Made by a program: the position numbers and the translations under genes. A stretch of DNA of 7,882 nt from Bacillota bacterium (lineage in GTDB: Bacteria > Bacillota > Clostridia > Christensenellales > Aristaeellaceae), in assembly GCA_023392395.1 (NCBI GenBank), contig JAEVZE010000044.1, positions 1 through 7,882 on the forward strand. Reading direction: 5' to 3'. Positions within the stretch are counted from its first letter, which is position 1, and every line of letters starts with the position of its first letter. Shown here in pieces: positions 1 through 5,841 of the stretch. The notes below the pieces were generated by a model, which saw only the letters and a program-made list of their open reading frames with translations, did no database searches and was not told where the DNA came from.

Positions 1-1556
1 TCGCAGGAGAACAGCAGCGCCGTCTTCAGTTTCTTCAACTGCTGCAGCGCGTGCACCCCGTCCCGGTTGATGCCGCGAACTCTGATTTCTTCAAGATCAT
101 CCAGCCGGGCGAGCACGGAACAGTCGAGATCCGGCTGCATGTCGTACAGGATCAACTGCTTGAGATGCAGCTTCTCGAGCGCGGACAAATCGCGGACAGG
201 CGTCGAACTAATGCTCAGAGAATCCAGAAGCGGGTACTTTTCCAGCCCGTTCAGATCATAGACGGGGTTGCCTGCGATGTCCAGCAGCTGCAGCGTCTGC
301 ATCCCGAGGATGGGCGTGAGGTCCGATATGTCGTTGCTTGTCAGGCACAGGCGGGTGAGCGGCAGTTTGGCGATCTCCGTCAGATCCCGGATTCCCAGCC
401 GGCCCAGAGCGAGCATCCTCAGGTTGGGCATGCTGTCAAGGTCTGAAAGATCGTCCAGCAAGGTGCTTTCTGTCCAGCCGCCGAAGGCGTACGTTTCATC
501 CCAGGTCTTGAAGGGCGTTTCGGCGCACAGGTACAATTCCGTCACGCCCATGAGATCCCGCTGAGTGATACTGCCGCTGGGCCTGTCCAGCTGCACGCGA
601 ACCGCCCGCTCGATCAAGGGGGAGGAAAAGGCGTGTACCGGCTCATTGGCGAGAATGGAAGCGCTCTCAAAATACCGGACCAGCTTTTCTCCGCTCGTGA
701 CAAGTGTCAGCGCCACCGCAAGCGCGGCGGCAATGGAGACCGCTACCAAGGCGCGTTTTTTCCAGCGCCGTTTCCGAGCATCGATCAGGCCCAAGAGCTG
801 CCGGGCCGACGCGGGACGACGGTCGGGATCAAATTCAAGGCACTGAAAAACCAGCCGCCTGAGCGAGCGGGAGACGCGGTTTTGCCGAAGGGCCACCCGG
901 TCGTAACCGCCGGTCAACAGGTAGATGAGCAGCATGCCGATGGCGTACACATCGGTTCGCTCGTCGCACCTGCGGTAGCCGAATTGCTCCGGTGCGGCGG
1001 TCAGCGCGGTGCCCATCACCATGGTGTCAAAGGGCTTGGCGGCGCAGGAATCCTCCGCTGAATCCAGATCGATCAAATGAAGGTCGCCTTCCGGGTCCAG
1101 GATAAAGTTCTGGGGCTTGATGTCTCGGTGCACGACCGGGGGCGTGAGCGATTGCAGTTTGTCCACCGCGGCGCACACCTTCCGCGTGATGTCCACGGCC
1201 CGGCGCTCGGGCAGCGGGCCCTCGGCTTCCAGCAAATCTTCGAGCGTCCTGCCCGGCAAGTATTCCCGAAGGAGATACGCGCGCTCCTTTTCCAAAAAAC
1301 AGGTTACCGGATGGGGAAATGCGCCGTCGTGCAGCCGCATCAAAAGGTCGTATTCACGCTGCAGAGCGGGCATGTCCTCTAGGGGCGCAACCTTGAGCGC
1401 ATACGGCGCGCCGGTTGCGTTGTCCTGAAGCAGAAACACCTGCCGCCCGCCACTGCCCTTCAGGCGCGATGAAATCCGGAACCGATTTGCGATCACATCA
1501 GGAAATACCGGCTGATCGTTTGCGGTTGTGCTGATGGTGTCCGGGCCTTCCGACAT
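1..1556 (-). CDS. Hanks-type Ser/Thr protein kinase with transmembrane segment and leucine-rich repeats (3' end outside window)
   Basis: This frame is open from ATG 1556 to the window edge, giving 518 codons with no stop seen. Residues 20-260 form a eukaryotic-like kinase domain: glycine loop KGSGGRQV (33-40), catalytic Lys55 in YALKV, likely helix-C Glu68, catalytic loop HRDIKPQN (143-150), metal-binding Asp163 in DLD (DLD replaces the usual DFG), and an APE motif at 188-190. All residues essential for phosphotransfer look present, so it is probably active. A basic stretch (RKRRWKKR, 261-268) precedes one hydrophobic segment (about 269-288), which predicts a cytoplasmic kinase and an extracytoplasmic C-terminus. 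From about residue 345 onward there are SDS22/internalin-like leucine-rich repeats of about 22 residues, such as LTRLCLTSNDISDLTPI. These could sense a protein or surface ligand. The start is supported by GGGAGGGG at 1572-1565, 8 nt upstream. The gene lies 56 nt downstream of the XRE gene and is probably cotranscribed with it. The ligand and substrates are unknown. Confidence 0.9.
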   Translation of the reverse strand, partial: MSEGPDTISTTANDQPVFPDVIANRFRISSRLKGSGGRQVFLLQDNATGAPYALKVAPLEDMPALQREYDLLMRLHDGAFPHPVTCFLEKERAYLLREYLPGRTLEDLLEAEGPLPERRAVDITRKVCAAVDKLQSLTPPVVHRDIKPQNFILDPEGDLHLIDLDSAEDSCAAKPFDTMVMGTALTAAPEQFGYRRCDERTDVYAIGMLLIYLLTGGYDRVALRQNRVSRSLRRLVFQCLEFDPDRRPASARQLLGLIDARKRRWKKRALVAVSIAAALAVALTLVTSGEKLVRYFESASILANEPVHAFSSPLIERAVRVQLDRPSGSITQRDLMGVTELYLCAETPFKTWDETYAFGGWTESTLLDDLSDLDSMPNLRMLALGRLGIRDLTEIAKLPLTRLCLTSNDISDLTPILGMQTLQLLDIAGNPVYDLNGLEKYPLLDSLSISSTPVRDLSALEKLHLKQLILYDMQPDLDCSVLARLDDLEEIRVRGINRDGVHALQQLKKLKTALLFSC

Positions 1557-1564
1557 GGCATGCG

Positions 1565-1572
1565 CCCCTCCC
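1565..1572 (-). promoter_or_regulatory. Ribosome binding site of the LRR kinase
   Basis: GGGAGGGG lies 8 nt upstream of ATG 1556. An ATG at 1561 is out of frame and too close to this site, so the site favours 1556. Confidence 0.7.
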
Positions 1573-1612
1573 AACTGGGTCCAGCATGGCTTGATCTTTG
1601 CGTATGCGCGGG

Positions 1613-2071
1613 CTATGCGCCGCTCTGAAAGGCCTTCGTCAGCAAGGATTCTTCCCCAAGCTGCTGCAGAAGATCTTCCGCCTGCTCCAGCGTGAACCCG
1701 TGCTCGACGGCGTAGATGACGGCCGCGTCCCGCCGCACGCGGGGATAGAGTTCGCCTTTCTGCGCAAGGGTCAGCAGGCGCTGGAGGTTTTCAAGATCCA
1801 GACGCATCGCCAGCGCGATGCTGAGCAGCGCGTTTCTGCCGGGCTTGCGGGTGCCGCTGAAGATCTGATAGGCAAAGGACTGGCTCAGCATGGCGGAATC
1901 GGCAACCTGCGCGATGCTCAGGCCGCTTTCCTTCAGGAGCGATAATAGGCGCGTTGTCAACGTGGGGTTTGAGATGCCCTGCCCGCCGGATTCCAGAAAC
2001 TGGTCGAAATCCTGGTTCTCGCGCAGCAGGCGCATTAATTTTTTCGTATCCACTGGCCGATCGTCTGACAT
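1613..2071 (-). CDS. XRE-family helix-turn-helix regulator of the kinase operon
   Basis: This is a 152-aa cytoplasmic DNA-binding protein. Residues about 38-95 form an XRE/Cro-type helix-turn-helix, with recognition region AMLSQSFAYQIFSGTRKPGR. A C-terminal helical part follows, with motif ELYPRVRRDAAVIYAVEHG (107-125). From memory of clostridial genomes, this family often sits beside Hanks-type kinases; that is recollection, not a search. The start is ATG 2071, because GGAGG lies 6 nt upstream and the promoter -10 lies at 2107-2102. The frame extends upstream to a Met codon at 2131, but that would sit upstream of the transcription start. The gene precedes the LRR kinase by 56 nt. It probably binds the inverted repeat over its own promoter and so autoregulates the operon (inference). 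It could be a phosphorylation target of the kinase, but nothing in the sequence shows this. Confidence 0.88.
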   Translation of the reverse strand: MSDDRPVDTKKLMRLLRENQDFDQFLESGGQGISNPTLTTRLLSLLKESGLSIAQVADSAMLSQSFAYQIFSGTRKPGRNALLSIALAMRLDLENLQRLLTLAQKGELYPRVRRDAAVIYAVEHGFTLEQAEDLLQQLGEESLLTKAFQSGA

Positions 2072-2077
2072 CCCGCG

Positions 2078-2082
2078 CCTCC
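2078..2082 (-). promoter_or_regulatory. Ribosome binding site deciding the XRE start
   Basis: GGAGG lies 6 nt upstream of ATG 2071. It fixes the start well inside the longer open frame that reaches back to 2131. Confidence 0.75.
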
Positions 2083-2087
2083 GGAAC

Positions 2088-2130
2088 TGATGGTTTTTCC
2101 CATTATAACATAAATTGGGAGAAACCATCA
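2088..2130. promoter_or_regulatory. Probable operator: 15-bp inverted repeat flanking the -10
   Basis: TGATGGTTTTTCCCA (2088-2102) and TGGGAGAAACCATCA (2116-2130) are inverted copies matching at 14 of 15 positions, separated by a 13-nt AT-rich centre that contains most of the -10. One arm overlaps the -35 and the other the transcription start, so a bound dimer or pair of dimers would exclude RNA polymerase. The downstream XRE protein is the likely ligand (inference). An RNA hairpin role is unlikely because transcription starts within the left arm. Confidence 0.7.
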
Positions 2131-2131
2131 A
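2102..2131 (-). promoter_or_regulatory. Sigma-A type promoter of the XRE-kinase operon
   Basis: Reading the minus strand, -35 TTGATG (2131-2126) is followed by an 18-nt spacer and a perfect TATAAT (2107-2102). TG at 2110-2109 gives an extended -10 (TGTTATAAT). Transcription should start near 2095, leaving a leader of about 24 nt that carries the XRE ribosome binding site. Confidence 0.75.
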
Positions 2132-2203
2132 CGCCGGCCGCCGCGCGGCGAACCGGACTGGTGGAAGGGAGGAATTCCTCTCTTATAGGAAGATGTATGG
2201 AGC

Positions 2204-2788
2204 TTATGGAACCAGGCCGCCCGCCGGGCTTGACGAGGGGTGCTTGACCGAATCAACGATTACCGTTGCGTCAACCCAAGGGGAAAGAATCTGGAACAGC
2301 GGATGGGTGTCTTCTCTGCTACCCATCAGGAGGATCAGACGCAGACCGCGGCGCAGCAGGCGGCTGTCGCGCTCGATCTGGACGAAGTGGATTTCGTCCA
2401 GTTGCTTTTTGCTCGCTTCATCCAGCGCATCCGAACCGGAATAACAGTACATCAGCTGCTCGCTCTCCGCCTGAAGCGCCTCTTCGGACACAACCTCCGG
2501 GACATCGGAGTACTTCCAGTGAATCTTGGCCAGGCCTGAGCTTTCACCCGCGGTGATGACGACGGGGAAGGGGTAGGCGAGCATAGGCAGTTCTTCGCCG
2601 AGAAGTGCGCTGAGAAAGGAGGGGTCGCTCGTACAATCGCTGACGACCAGCACATGGACATCTCCTGAGCGGAAGACGCCCCCGGGCAGGCCGTTATTCT
2701 TGTGCCAGCCTTCCGCGCTGCGGCAGGACTTCCGCCGTTCAAACGCCCAGCCGAACCTTTGTGTGCCGGCGGTCCTTTCAAACTCCAA
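2204..2788 (-). CDS. Degenerate dynamin-like GTPase domain protein
   Basis: This is a 194-aa frame. Residues 44-82 align by eye with the dynamin-type G domain start: HVLVVSDCTSDPSFLSALLG occupies the place of a beta strand, P-loop and SALLGE helix, then ELP and PVVITA follow. Residues 131-181 (EIHFVQIERDSRLLRRG, then WVDATVIVDS) match the usual leader into DTPG and the strand after it. The nucleotide motifs are lost: the expected GxxxxGKS reads SDCTSDPS, and DTPG is replaced by residues around LLMGS. No NKxD region remains before the stop. It is therefore probably a non-binding pseudo-GTPase or a gene remnant. There is no ATG start: TTG 2788 has AAGGGAG 9 nt upstream, and GTG 2653 has AGGAG 8 nt upstream and would begin exactly at the G domain. 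It lies upstream of the XRE-kinase operon on the same strand. The family call is a visual alignment only. Confidence 0.5.
   Translation of the reverse strand: MEFERTAGTQRFGWAFERRKSCRSAEGWHKNNGLPGGVFRSGDVHVLVVSDCTSDPSFLSALLGEELPMLAYPFPVVITAGESSGLAKIHWKYSDVPEVVSEEALQAESEQLMYCYSGSDALDEASKKQLDEIHFVQIERDSRLLRRGLRLILLMGSREDTHPLFQILSPWVDATVIVDSVKHPSSSPAGGLVP
2651..2666 (-). promoter_or_regulatory. Alternative start (GTG 2653) with ribosome binding site in the dynamin-like gene
   Basis: AGGAG (2666-2662) lies 8 nt upstream of in-frame GTG 2653. This start would give a 149-aa protein beginning at the first strand of the G-like domain. It competes with TTG 2788, and the sequence alone does not decide between them. 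Confidence 0.35.
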
Positions 2789-3111
2789 GCCAGCCGTCTC
2801 CCTTCGCGCCTTTACGCGGTTTCCAAGACATTTAGGGTTGTGCGCTCGCGTGAAAAGCGGGCTGCATCAACCCCATTTTCCATATGGATCAAATATATCG
2901 CAAAAAAGGCGGCCTGTGCTATGCAGGCTGCACAGGGAATGCGTCTGTACAGCGAAGCTATTGAAGCCTTCTGCATCTTCGTAATTTTGTGATGCTCCGG
3001 TCGTCCGACGGAGAGTTTCGTCGATATGCCTGGAATCTTTATGCCGAGCGGCGTTTCCCAGCTTGCGCGAATTTCATATGGAAAAGCATTATGATTCTCG
3101 CCCCGGGCGGA

Positions 3112-3140
3112 TTACATTTTTCTGGAACAGGTTATATATC
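3112..3140 (+). promoter_or_regulatory. Weak candidate promoter for the cysteine-rich / EAL-HDOD pair
   Basis: TTACAT (3112-3117), a 17-nt spacer and TATATC (3135-3140) give roughly 4 of 6 matches in each box. It would leave a leader of nearly 100 nt before ATG 3243. Other AT-rich options exist nearby, so this is only a suggestion. Confidence 0.25.
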
Positions 3141-3228
3141 ATAGTACAGCATGCTGCGCTGACGGTCAAGTGTCTGGAAGGCGGATTTTCATCAAATATA
3201 TGGACAACATGTTTTGAAATTGTAAGAA

Positions 3229-3236
3229 GGGAGGGG
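3229..3236 (+). promoter_or_regulatory. Ribosome binding site deciding the start of the cysteine-rich protein
   Basis: GGGAGGGG lies 6 nt upstream of ATG 3243. The frame is open back to 3063, but the upstream 60 codons are low-complexity-like and unrelated to the conserved part, so the start is placed at 3243. Confidence 0.75.
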
Positions 3237-3242
3237 AAAACG

Positions 3243-3467
3243 ATGAAGTGCGAGTGCCTGAGCGGGTGCCTCTTTTATAACGACAAGATGCCAATGGATC
3301 ATGGCATTGGCGCGATCTTCAAGAAGAAATACTGCCTGGGCAATCAGGCGATCTGCGCAAGGTATCAGGTGTTCCGAGCGCTTGGCAGAGGTTTTGTTCC
3401 GGATAACTTATATCCCAATATGCTGGACATGGCTCAGGCAATGATCGAGAATGCAAATCGAGAATAA
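3243..3467 (+). CDS. Small five-cysteine protein upstream of the EAL-HDOD gene
   Basis: This is a 74-aa protein with no signal peptide or membrane segment. Cysteines at 3, 5 and 9 (MKCECLSGC) and at 31 and 38 (KKKYCLGNQAICARY) could hold a metal ion or an iron-sulfur cluster (inference). A C-terminal part with pattern ALGRGFVPDNLYPNM (46-60) follows. The layout, a Cys cluster, then a YC...CARY motif, then LG..VP..L.PN, resembles short uncharacterised proteins and domains that I recall near chemotaxis and cyclic-di-GMP signalling genes; I cannot give a verified family name. It ends 59 nt before the EAL-HDOD start on the same strand, so the two are probably cotranscribed and may act together as sensor and output. 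Confidence 0.8.
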   Translation: MKCECLSGCLFYNDKMPMDHGIGAIFKKKYCLGNQAICARYQVFRALGRGFVPDNLYPNMLDMAQAMIENANRE

Positions 3468-3526
3468 CGCTCCGATGCTCCGAAAGGTTGCACCGTCCCG
3501 ATTGCCAAAGATAAGGCGGGGTCAAA

Positions 3527-4585
3527 ATGGATATCTATGTTGCGAGACAGCCGATCTTTGACAGGGAATCAAGGGTATACGGGTATGAATTGCTGTACCG
3601 TCAAGACAATCAAAATAGTTTCCCCGGCCTAGACGACGATCAGGCCACGGCGGAGCTGATTTACAATTCCTTTATGGTGATGGGGCTGAACGACCTCACC
3701 GACGGGACCTTGGCTTTTATCAATTTTTCCAAAGAGCTGATCGACAGCGAGATCCCTTATCTCCTGCCGCCCTCAAGCGTCGTCGTCGAAGTGCTCGAAC
3801 GCGATGAGGTGACCCAGTCCACCATAGAAGCCTGCAAGAAGTTGCGGGAAACGGGCTATAAGATCGCCTTGGATGATTTTATCCCGGAGGAGGAGAATTT
3901 CCCTCTTTTCGAGTATTCGGACATCATCAAAGTGGAGTTCCCGGCTGTAAGCCTCGAGGCTCAGCGTAAACTCATCAGAAAATACGGCTCTAAAAAAACG
4001 TTCCTCGCCGAGAAAATCGAAACGAGAGAGGACTATAAGCTTGCCGCCCAGCTGGGGTATGATCTCTTTCAAGGGTACTTTTTCAGCAAACCCGCGGTGA
4101 TCGGCACCAAAGAGATTCATTCGCTCAACTCAAACATCTTCCACATCATGGAGGAGTTGAACTGCCGGTATCCGAGCTTCCATATCGTGGCCGACTACGT
4201 TGAACGGGATCTTGGCCTGTCGTATAAGTTGCTGAAGCTTGTGAATTCCGTATATTTCGGCCCGAGATACCAGATCAAGACCATTCAGCACGCGATTACG
4301 CATCTCGGCGTCGAAGAGCTGCGCAAGTGGTTCTCGATCATGATGCTCAAAGACATGCGCAACATCGAAAATGCCGAGTTGATCAAACTATCGCTAATTC
4401 GGGGAAAATTCATGGAGCTTCTGGCTGGCGAATCGCATGACGCGCCTGAAAAGACAGATTTTTTCTTTGCCGGGCTATTCTCCTTCATCGATGTTTTGCT
4501 GAACAGGCCGATGAAGCAAATACTGGACGGCCTTCCGATTTCGGAAAGGATCAAGCAAGCGTGGCTTGGGGACAGGAACGAATAA
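3527..4585 (+). CDS. EAL-HDOD (YuxH-type) signalling protein, truncated by an in-frame TAA
   Basis: This is a 352-aa cytoplasmic regulator. Residues 1-195 form an EAL-like domain: opening MDIYVARQPIFD, YGYELLYR (18-25, ELL in place of EAL), IALDDF (113-118), AEKIE (161-165) and FQGYFFSKP (181-189). Catalytic motifs are altered, as is usual in this family, so it probably does not hydrolyse cyclic-di-GMP but may bind it or partners. Residues about 200-352 form an HDOD domain, with core LSYKLLKLVNSVYFGPRYQI (231-250) and TIQHAITHLGVEELRKW (252-268); HDOD domains are non-catalytic relatives of HD hydrolases. Related proteins are about 400 aa. Here TAA at 4583-4585 stops the frame early, and the same frame continues for 48 codons with family-like sequence. 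The truncation removes C-terminal helices, so the product may be partly functional, or this is a recent nonsense allele or sequencing error. A modest AAGGCGGGG lies about 6 nt before ATG 3527. Confidence 0.9.
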   Translation: MDIYVARQPIFDRESRVYGYELLYRQDNQNSFPGLDDDQATAELIYNSFMVMGLNDLTDGTLAFINFSKELIDSEIPYLLPPSSVVVEVLERDEVTQSTIEACKKLRETGYKIALDDFIPEEENFPLFEYSDIIKVEFPAVSLEAQRKLIRKYGSKKTFLAEKIETREDYKLAAQLGYDLFQGYFFSKPAVIGTKEIHSLNSNIFHIMEELNCRYPSFHIVADYVERDLGLSYKLLKLVNSVYFGPRYQIKTIQHAITHLGVEELRKWFSIMMLKDMRNIENAELIKLSLIRGKFMELLAGESHDAPEKTDFFFAGLFSFIDVLLNRPMKQILDGLPISERIKQAWLGDRNE

Positions 4586-4732
4586 CGGGAATTGCTGGAC
4601 TGCGTGATCGCAGGCGAATCGGCCGATTGGAACAATGCGGGCTATCCATATACGATGGACCGGATCGACGCCAGACGATTCATGGAACTGTATTTGGAAT
4701 CGCTCAGGTGGGCGAAAACGCTGAATTATTAG
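4586..4732 (+). pseudogene. Orphaned C-terminal tail of the EAL-HDOD gene
   Basis: Immediately after the TAA the same frame reads RELLDCVIAGESADW and later FMELYLESLRWAKTL before TAG 4730-4732. This matches the usual C-terminal ending of EAL-HDOD proteins (a short helix, then an acidic YLE.L.WA helix). Joined to the upstream frame it gives about 401 aa, the normal family length, with no frameshift. A single base change of a Tyr codon (TAT or TAC) to TAA would explain it. Confidence 0.7.
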
Positions 4733-4926
4733 TGCTCCGTCCACCACAGAACTTGCGTTTTCGTCGGTTATTTTCGCCCCTGGCGGTGCCGCTCGTAGCT
4801 TTCCGTAGTGCGGCATTTCACGCCGAAGGCGTATCCCGAAGGGTCGCCTGCACTGCGTCTCCTTGCCAAGAACGAAAATCCCTCGCCGAATTCCACAACT
4901 TCTGCAGTTGGCGGAACACCAAGGCA
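4733..4926. other. Hairpin-rich intergenic element between convergent genes, possibly a dispersed repeat
   Basis: These 194 nt contain several stem-loops: ACGCC-gaa-GGCGT (4820-4832), CCC-gaa-GGG nested in GGCG...CGCC (4828-4848), an imperfect 9-bp stem TTCC.CAACT / AGTTG..GGAA (4891-4916), and CCAAGGC / GCCTTGG (4919-4944), which overlaps the AraC stop. On the minus strand the AraC frame re-opens directly after its stop for 52 codons (4926-4771), with protein-like sequence such as GDPSGYAFGVKCRTTESYER and no start codon with a ribosome binding site. My impression is that near-identical sequence recurs between genes in gut clostridial genomes, but this is unverified memory. No T-run follows any stem, so it is not a standard terminator. 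Confidence 0.4.
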
Positions 4927-5772
4927 TTATTCGTCGCGCCTTGGGGGCGGAAGCGCTTCGCTTGCAAGCTTGAGCGCCTTTCGATACTGACTTGGGGATG
5001 CGTTGTAGCGCTCCCGGAACACCGAATTCAGCCGTCCGGCCGAGAAAAATCCCGAAGAGATCGCCACCTTCTCCAGCGACAGATCCGTCGCCCGTAGGAG
5101 TTTCGCGGCCCGCTCGATTCGAAGGATGTTCAGGTATTCCTTTGGGGACATGCCGGCCGCGCGCTGGAACACGCGGAAGAGCTGCGAACGGCTCAATCCC
5201 ACGAAGGCCGCGACGTCGGTGATGCGGACTTCGCGCTGGTAGTTGCCTTCAAGGTACCACACGGCCTTTTTATAGTAGCGGGTTTCCGGCTCCTCGTTGA
5301 CGCTGGACCGGCCCTGCCCGATCTCCGACAGCAGCTGGTACAGGCTCCCCAGCATCGCCATATCCCCCAGGCGCATATCGGACGCGGCGCGGAACATGCG
5401 CCGGATGCGCTCATACGGGTCGATCTCCGCGTTCAGCTCGAACACCGGGTCGTCCCGCGTCAGGCCGACCGTTTCCGTCAGGATCGCCGCGGTGCGCCCC
5501 TCGTAGCCCACCCAACTGTAAACCCACGGATCGTCGTCGTCGGCCCGGTAGGTGGTCTCCTGGCCGGGAAAGATGATAAAGCCATGCTTTGCGCCGATGG
5601 AGTACGCGCGCCCATCGGCATAAAACACGCCCCGGCCGGACGCGACGTAGTGAATCAAATAGTGATCGCGCACGGCCGGCCCATACTGGTGCCCGCGCAC
5701 GCACACCTCGCTGCCGCACTGGCGTACAAATACGTCCTTGTCGGCGGAATCGTCGCTCCAATAAATCTCCAT
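4927..5772 (-). CDS. AraC-family transcriptional regulator
   Basis: This is a 281-aa cytoplasmic regulator. Residues about 15-90 form an AraC-type cupin sensing domain: DHYLIHYVASGRGVFY (36-51), then FIIFPGQETTY (65-75) and PWVYSWVGYEG (82-92). Residues about 165-265 carry the two helix-turn-helix motifs: ITDVAAFVGLSRSQLFRVFQ (184-203), then SLEKVAISSGF followed by FRERYNASPSQYR (252-264). The start is ATG 5772, with GGAG 8 nt upstream. A TTG at 5814 and an ATG at 5793 extend the frame but lack a comparable site, and the TTG falls within the promoter spacer. The gene is divergent from the GH38 alpha-mannosidase about 630 bp away, so it most likely senses a sugar and activates that gene (inference from this common arrangement). 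The last residues (SEALPPPRRDE) look unlike the family and may derive from the adjoining structured element. Confidence 0.92.
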   Translation of the reverse strand: MEIYWSDDSADKDVFVRQCGSEVCVRGHQYGPAVRDHYLIHYVASGRGVFYADGRAYSIGAKHGFIIFPGQETTYRADDDDPWVYSWVGYEGRTAAILTETVGLTRDDPVFELNAEIDPYERIRRMFRAASDMRLGDMAMLGSLYQLLSEIGQGRSSVNEEPETRYYKKAVWYLEGNYQREVRITDVAAFVGLSRSQLFRVFQRAAGMSPKEYLNILRIERAAKLLRATDLSLEKVAISSGFFSAGRLNSVFRERYNASPSQYRKALKLASEALPPPRRDE

Positions 5773-5780
5773 ATCGATTT

Positions 5781-5784
5781 CTCC
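5781..5784 (-). promoter_or_regulatory. Ribosome binding site deciding the AraC start
   Basis: GGAG lies 8 nt upstream of ATG 5772. The longer frame to 5814 would start inside the promoter. Confidence 0.55.
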
Positions 5785-5802
5785 ATGCAACATTTTGAAT
5801 CT

Positions 5803-5831
5803 ATTTTGCAACAAAATGATCTATTCGTCAA
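5803..5831 (-). promoter_or_regulatory. Candidate promoter of the AraC gene
   Basis: Reading the minus strand, TTGACG (5831-5826, 5 of 6) is followed by a 17-nt spacer and CAAAAT (5808-5803, 4 of 6), in an AT-rich stretch. Transcription would start near 5796, giving a leader of about 24 nt. Confidence 0.5.
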
Positions 5832-5841
5832 GAAATTTGAC

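Larger units (their letters stand above)
2789..3242. other. Intergenic region between divergent blocks
   Basis: No convincing gene is seen in these 454 nt. Base composition drops to AT-rich patches near 2880-2910 and 3110-3220, consistent with divergent promoters for the minus-strand dynamin-like gene and the plus-strand cysteine-rich gene. A 7-bp inverted repeat, CCTGTGC and GCACAGG, lies near 2914-2937. Read on the minus strand it is followed 5 nt later by six T, but no gene ends there, so it is not called a terminator. No c-di-GMP riboswitch consensus was recognised, although an EAL-type gene follows. Confidence 0.5.

Noticed and set aside
51..1428. Several plus-strand open frames of 64-142 codons
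   Set aside because: They are antisense to the LRR kinase, whose minus-strand frame has clear kinase motifs; their translations show no domains and no ribosome binding sites.
2072..2131. Longer start (ATG 2131) for the XRE regulator
   Set aside because: It would lie upstream of the -10 and within the operator; GGAGG supports ATG 2071 instead.
2139..2180. Two perfect 12-bp palindromes, CGCCGCGCGGCG (2139-2150) and GAGGAATTCCTC (2169-2180)
   Set aside because: One or two perfect 12-bp palindromes are expected by chance in a window of this size, and neither has a loop or T-run to act as a terminator.
2700..2992. Two overlapping plus-strand open frames of about 95 codons
   Set aside because: They overlap the dynamin-like gene and its upstream region, have no ribosome binding site, and have unstructured composition.
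3063..3242. Upstream extension of the cysteine-rich protein to ATG 3063
   Set aside because: A strong GGGAGGGG precedes ATG 3243, and the upstream translation does not resemble the conserved part.
2990..3242. Possible c-di-GMP riboswitch upstream of the EAL-HDOD pair
   Set aside because: The conserved GEMM core and its paired helices were not found when reading the leader.
4713..4763. 9-bp inverted repeat CGAAAACGC / GCGTTTTCG with a 33-nt loop after the EAL-HDOD gene
   Set aside because: A 9-bp match at this distance is about what chance gives across the window; the stem is AT-rich in its middle and no clean T-run follows, so it is not called a terminator.
4475..4927. 150-codon minus-strand frame starting MPWCSANC
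   Set aside because: It runs antisense into the EAL-HDOD coding region and mixes two unrelated regions; the AraC-frame reading of the same segment looks more protein-like.
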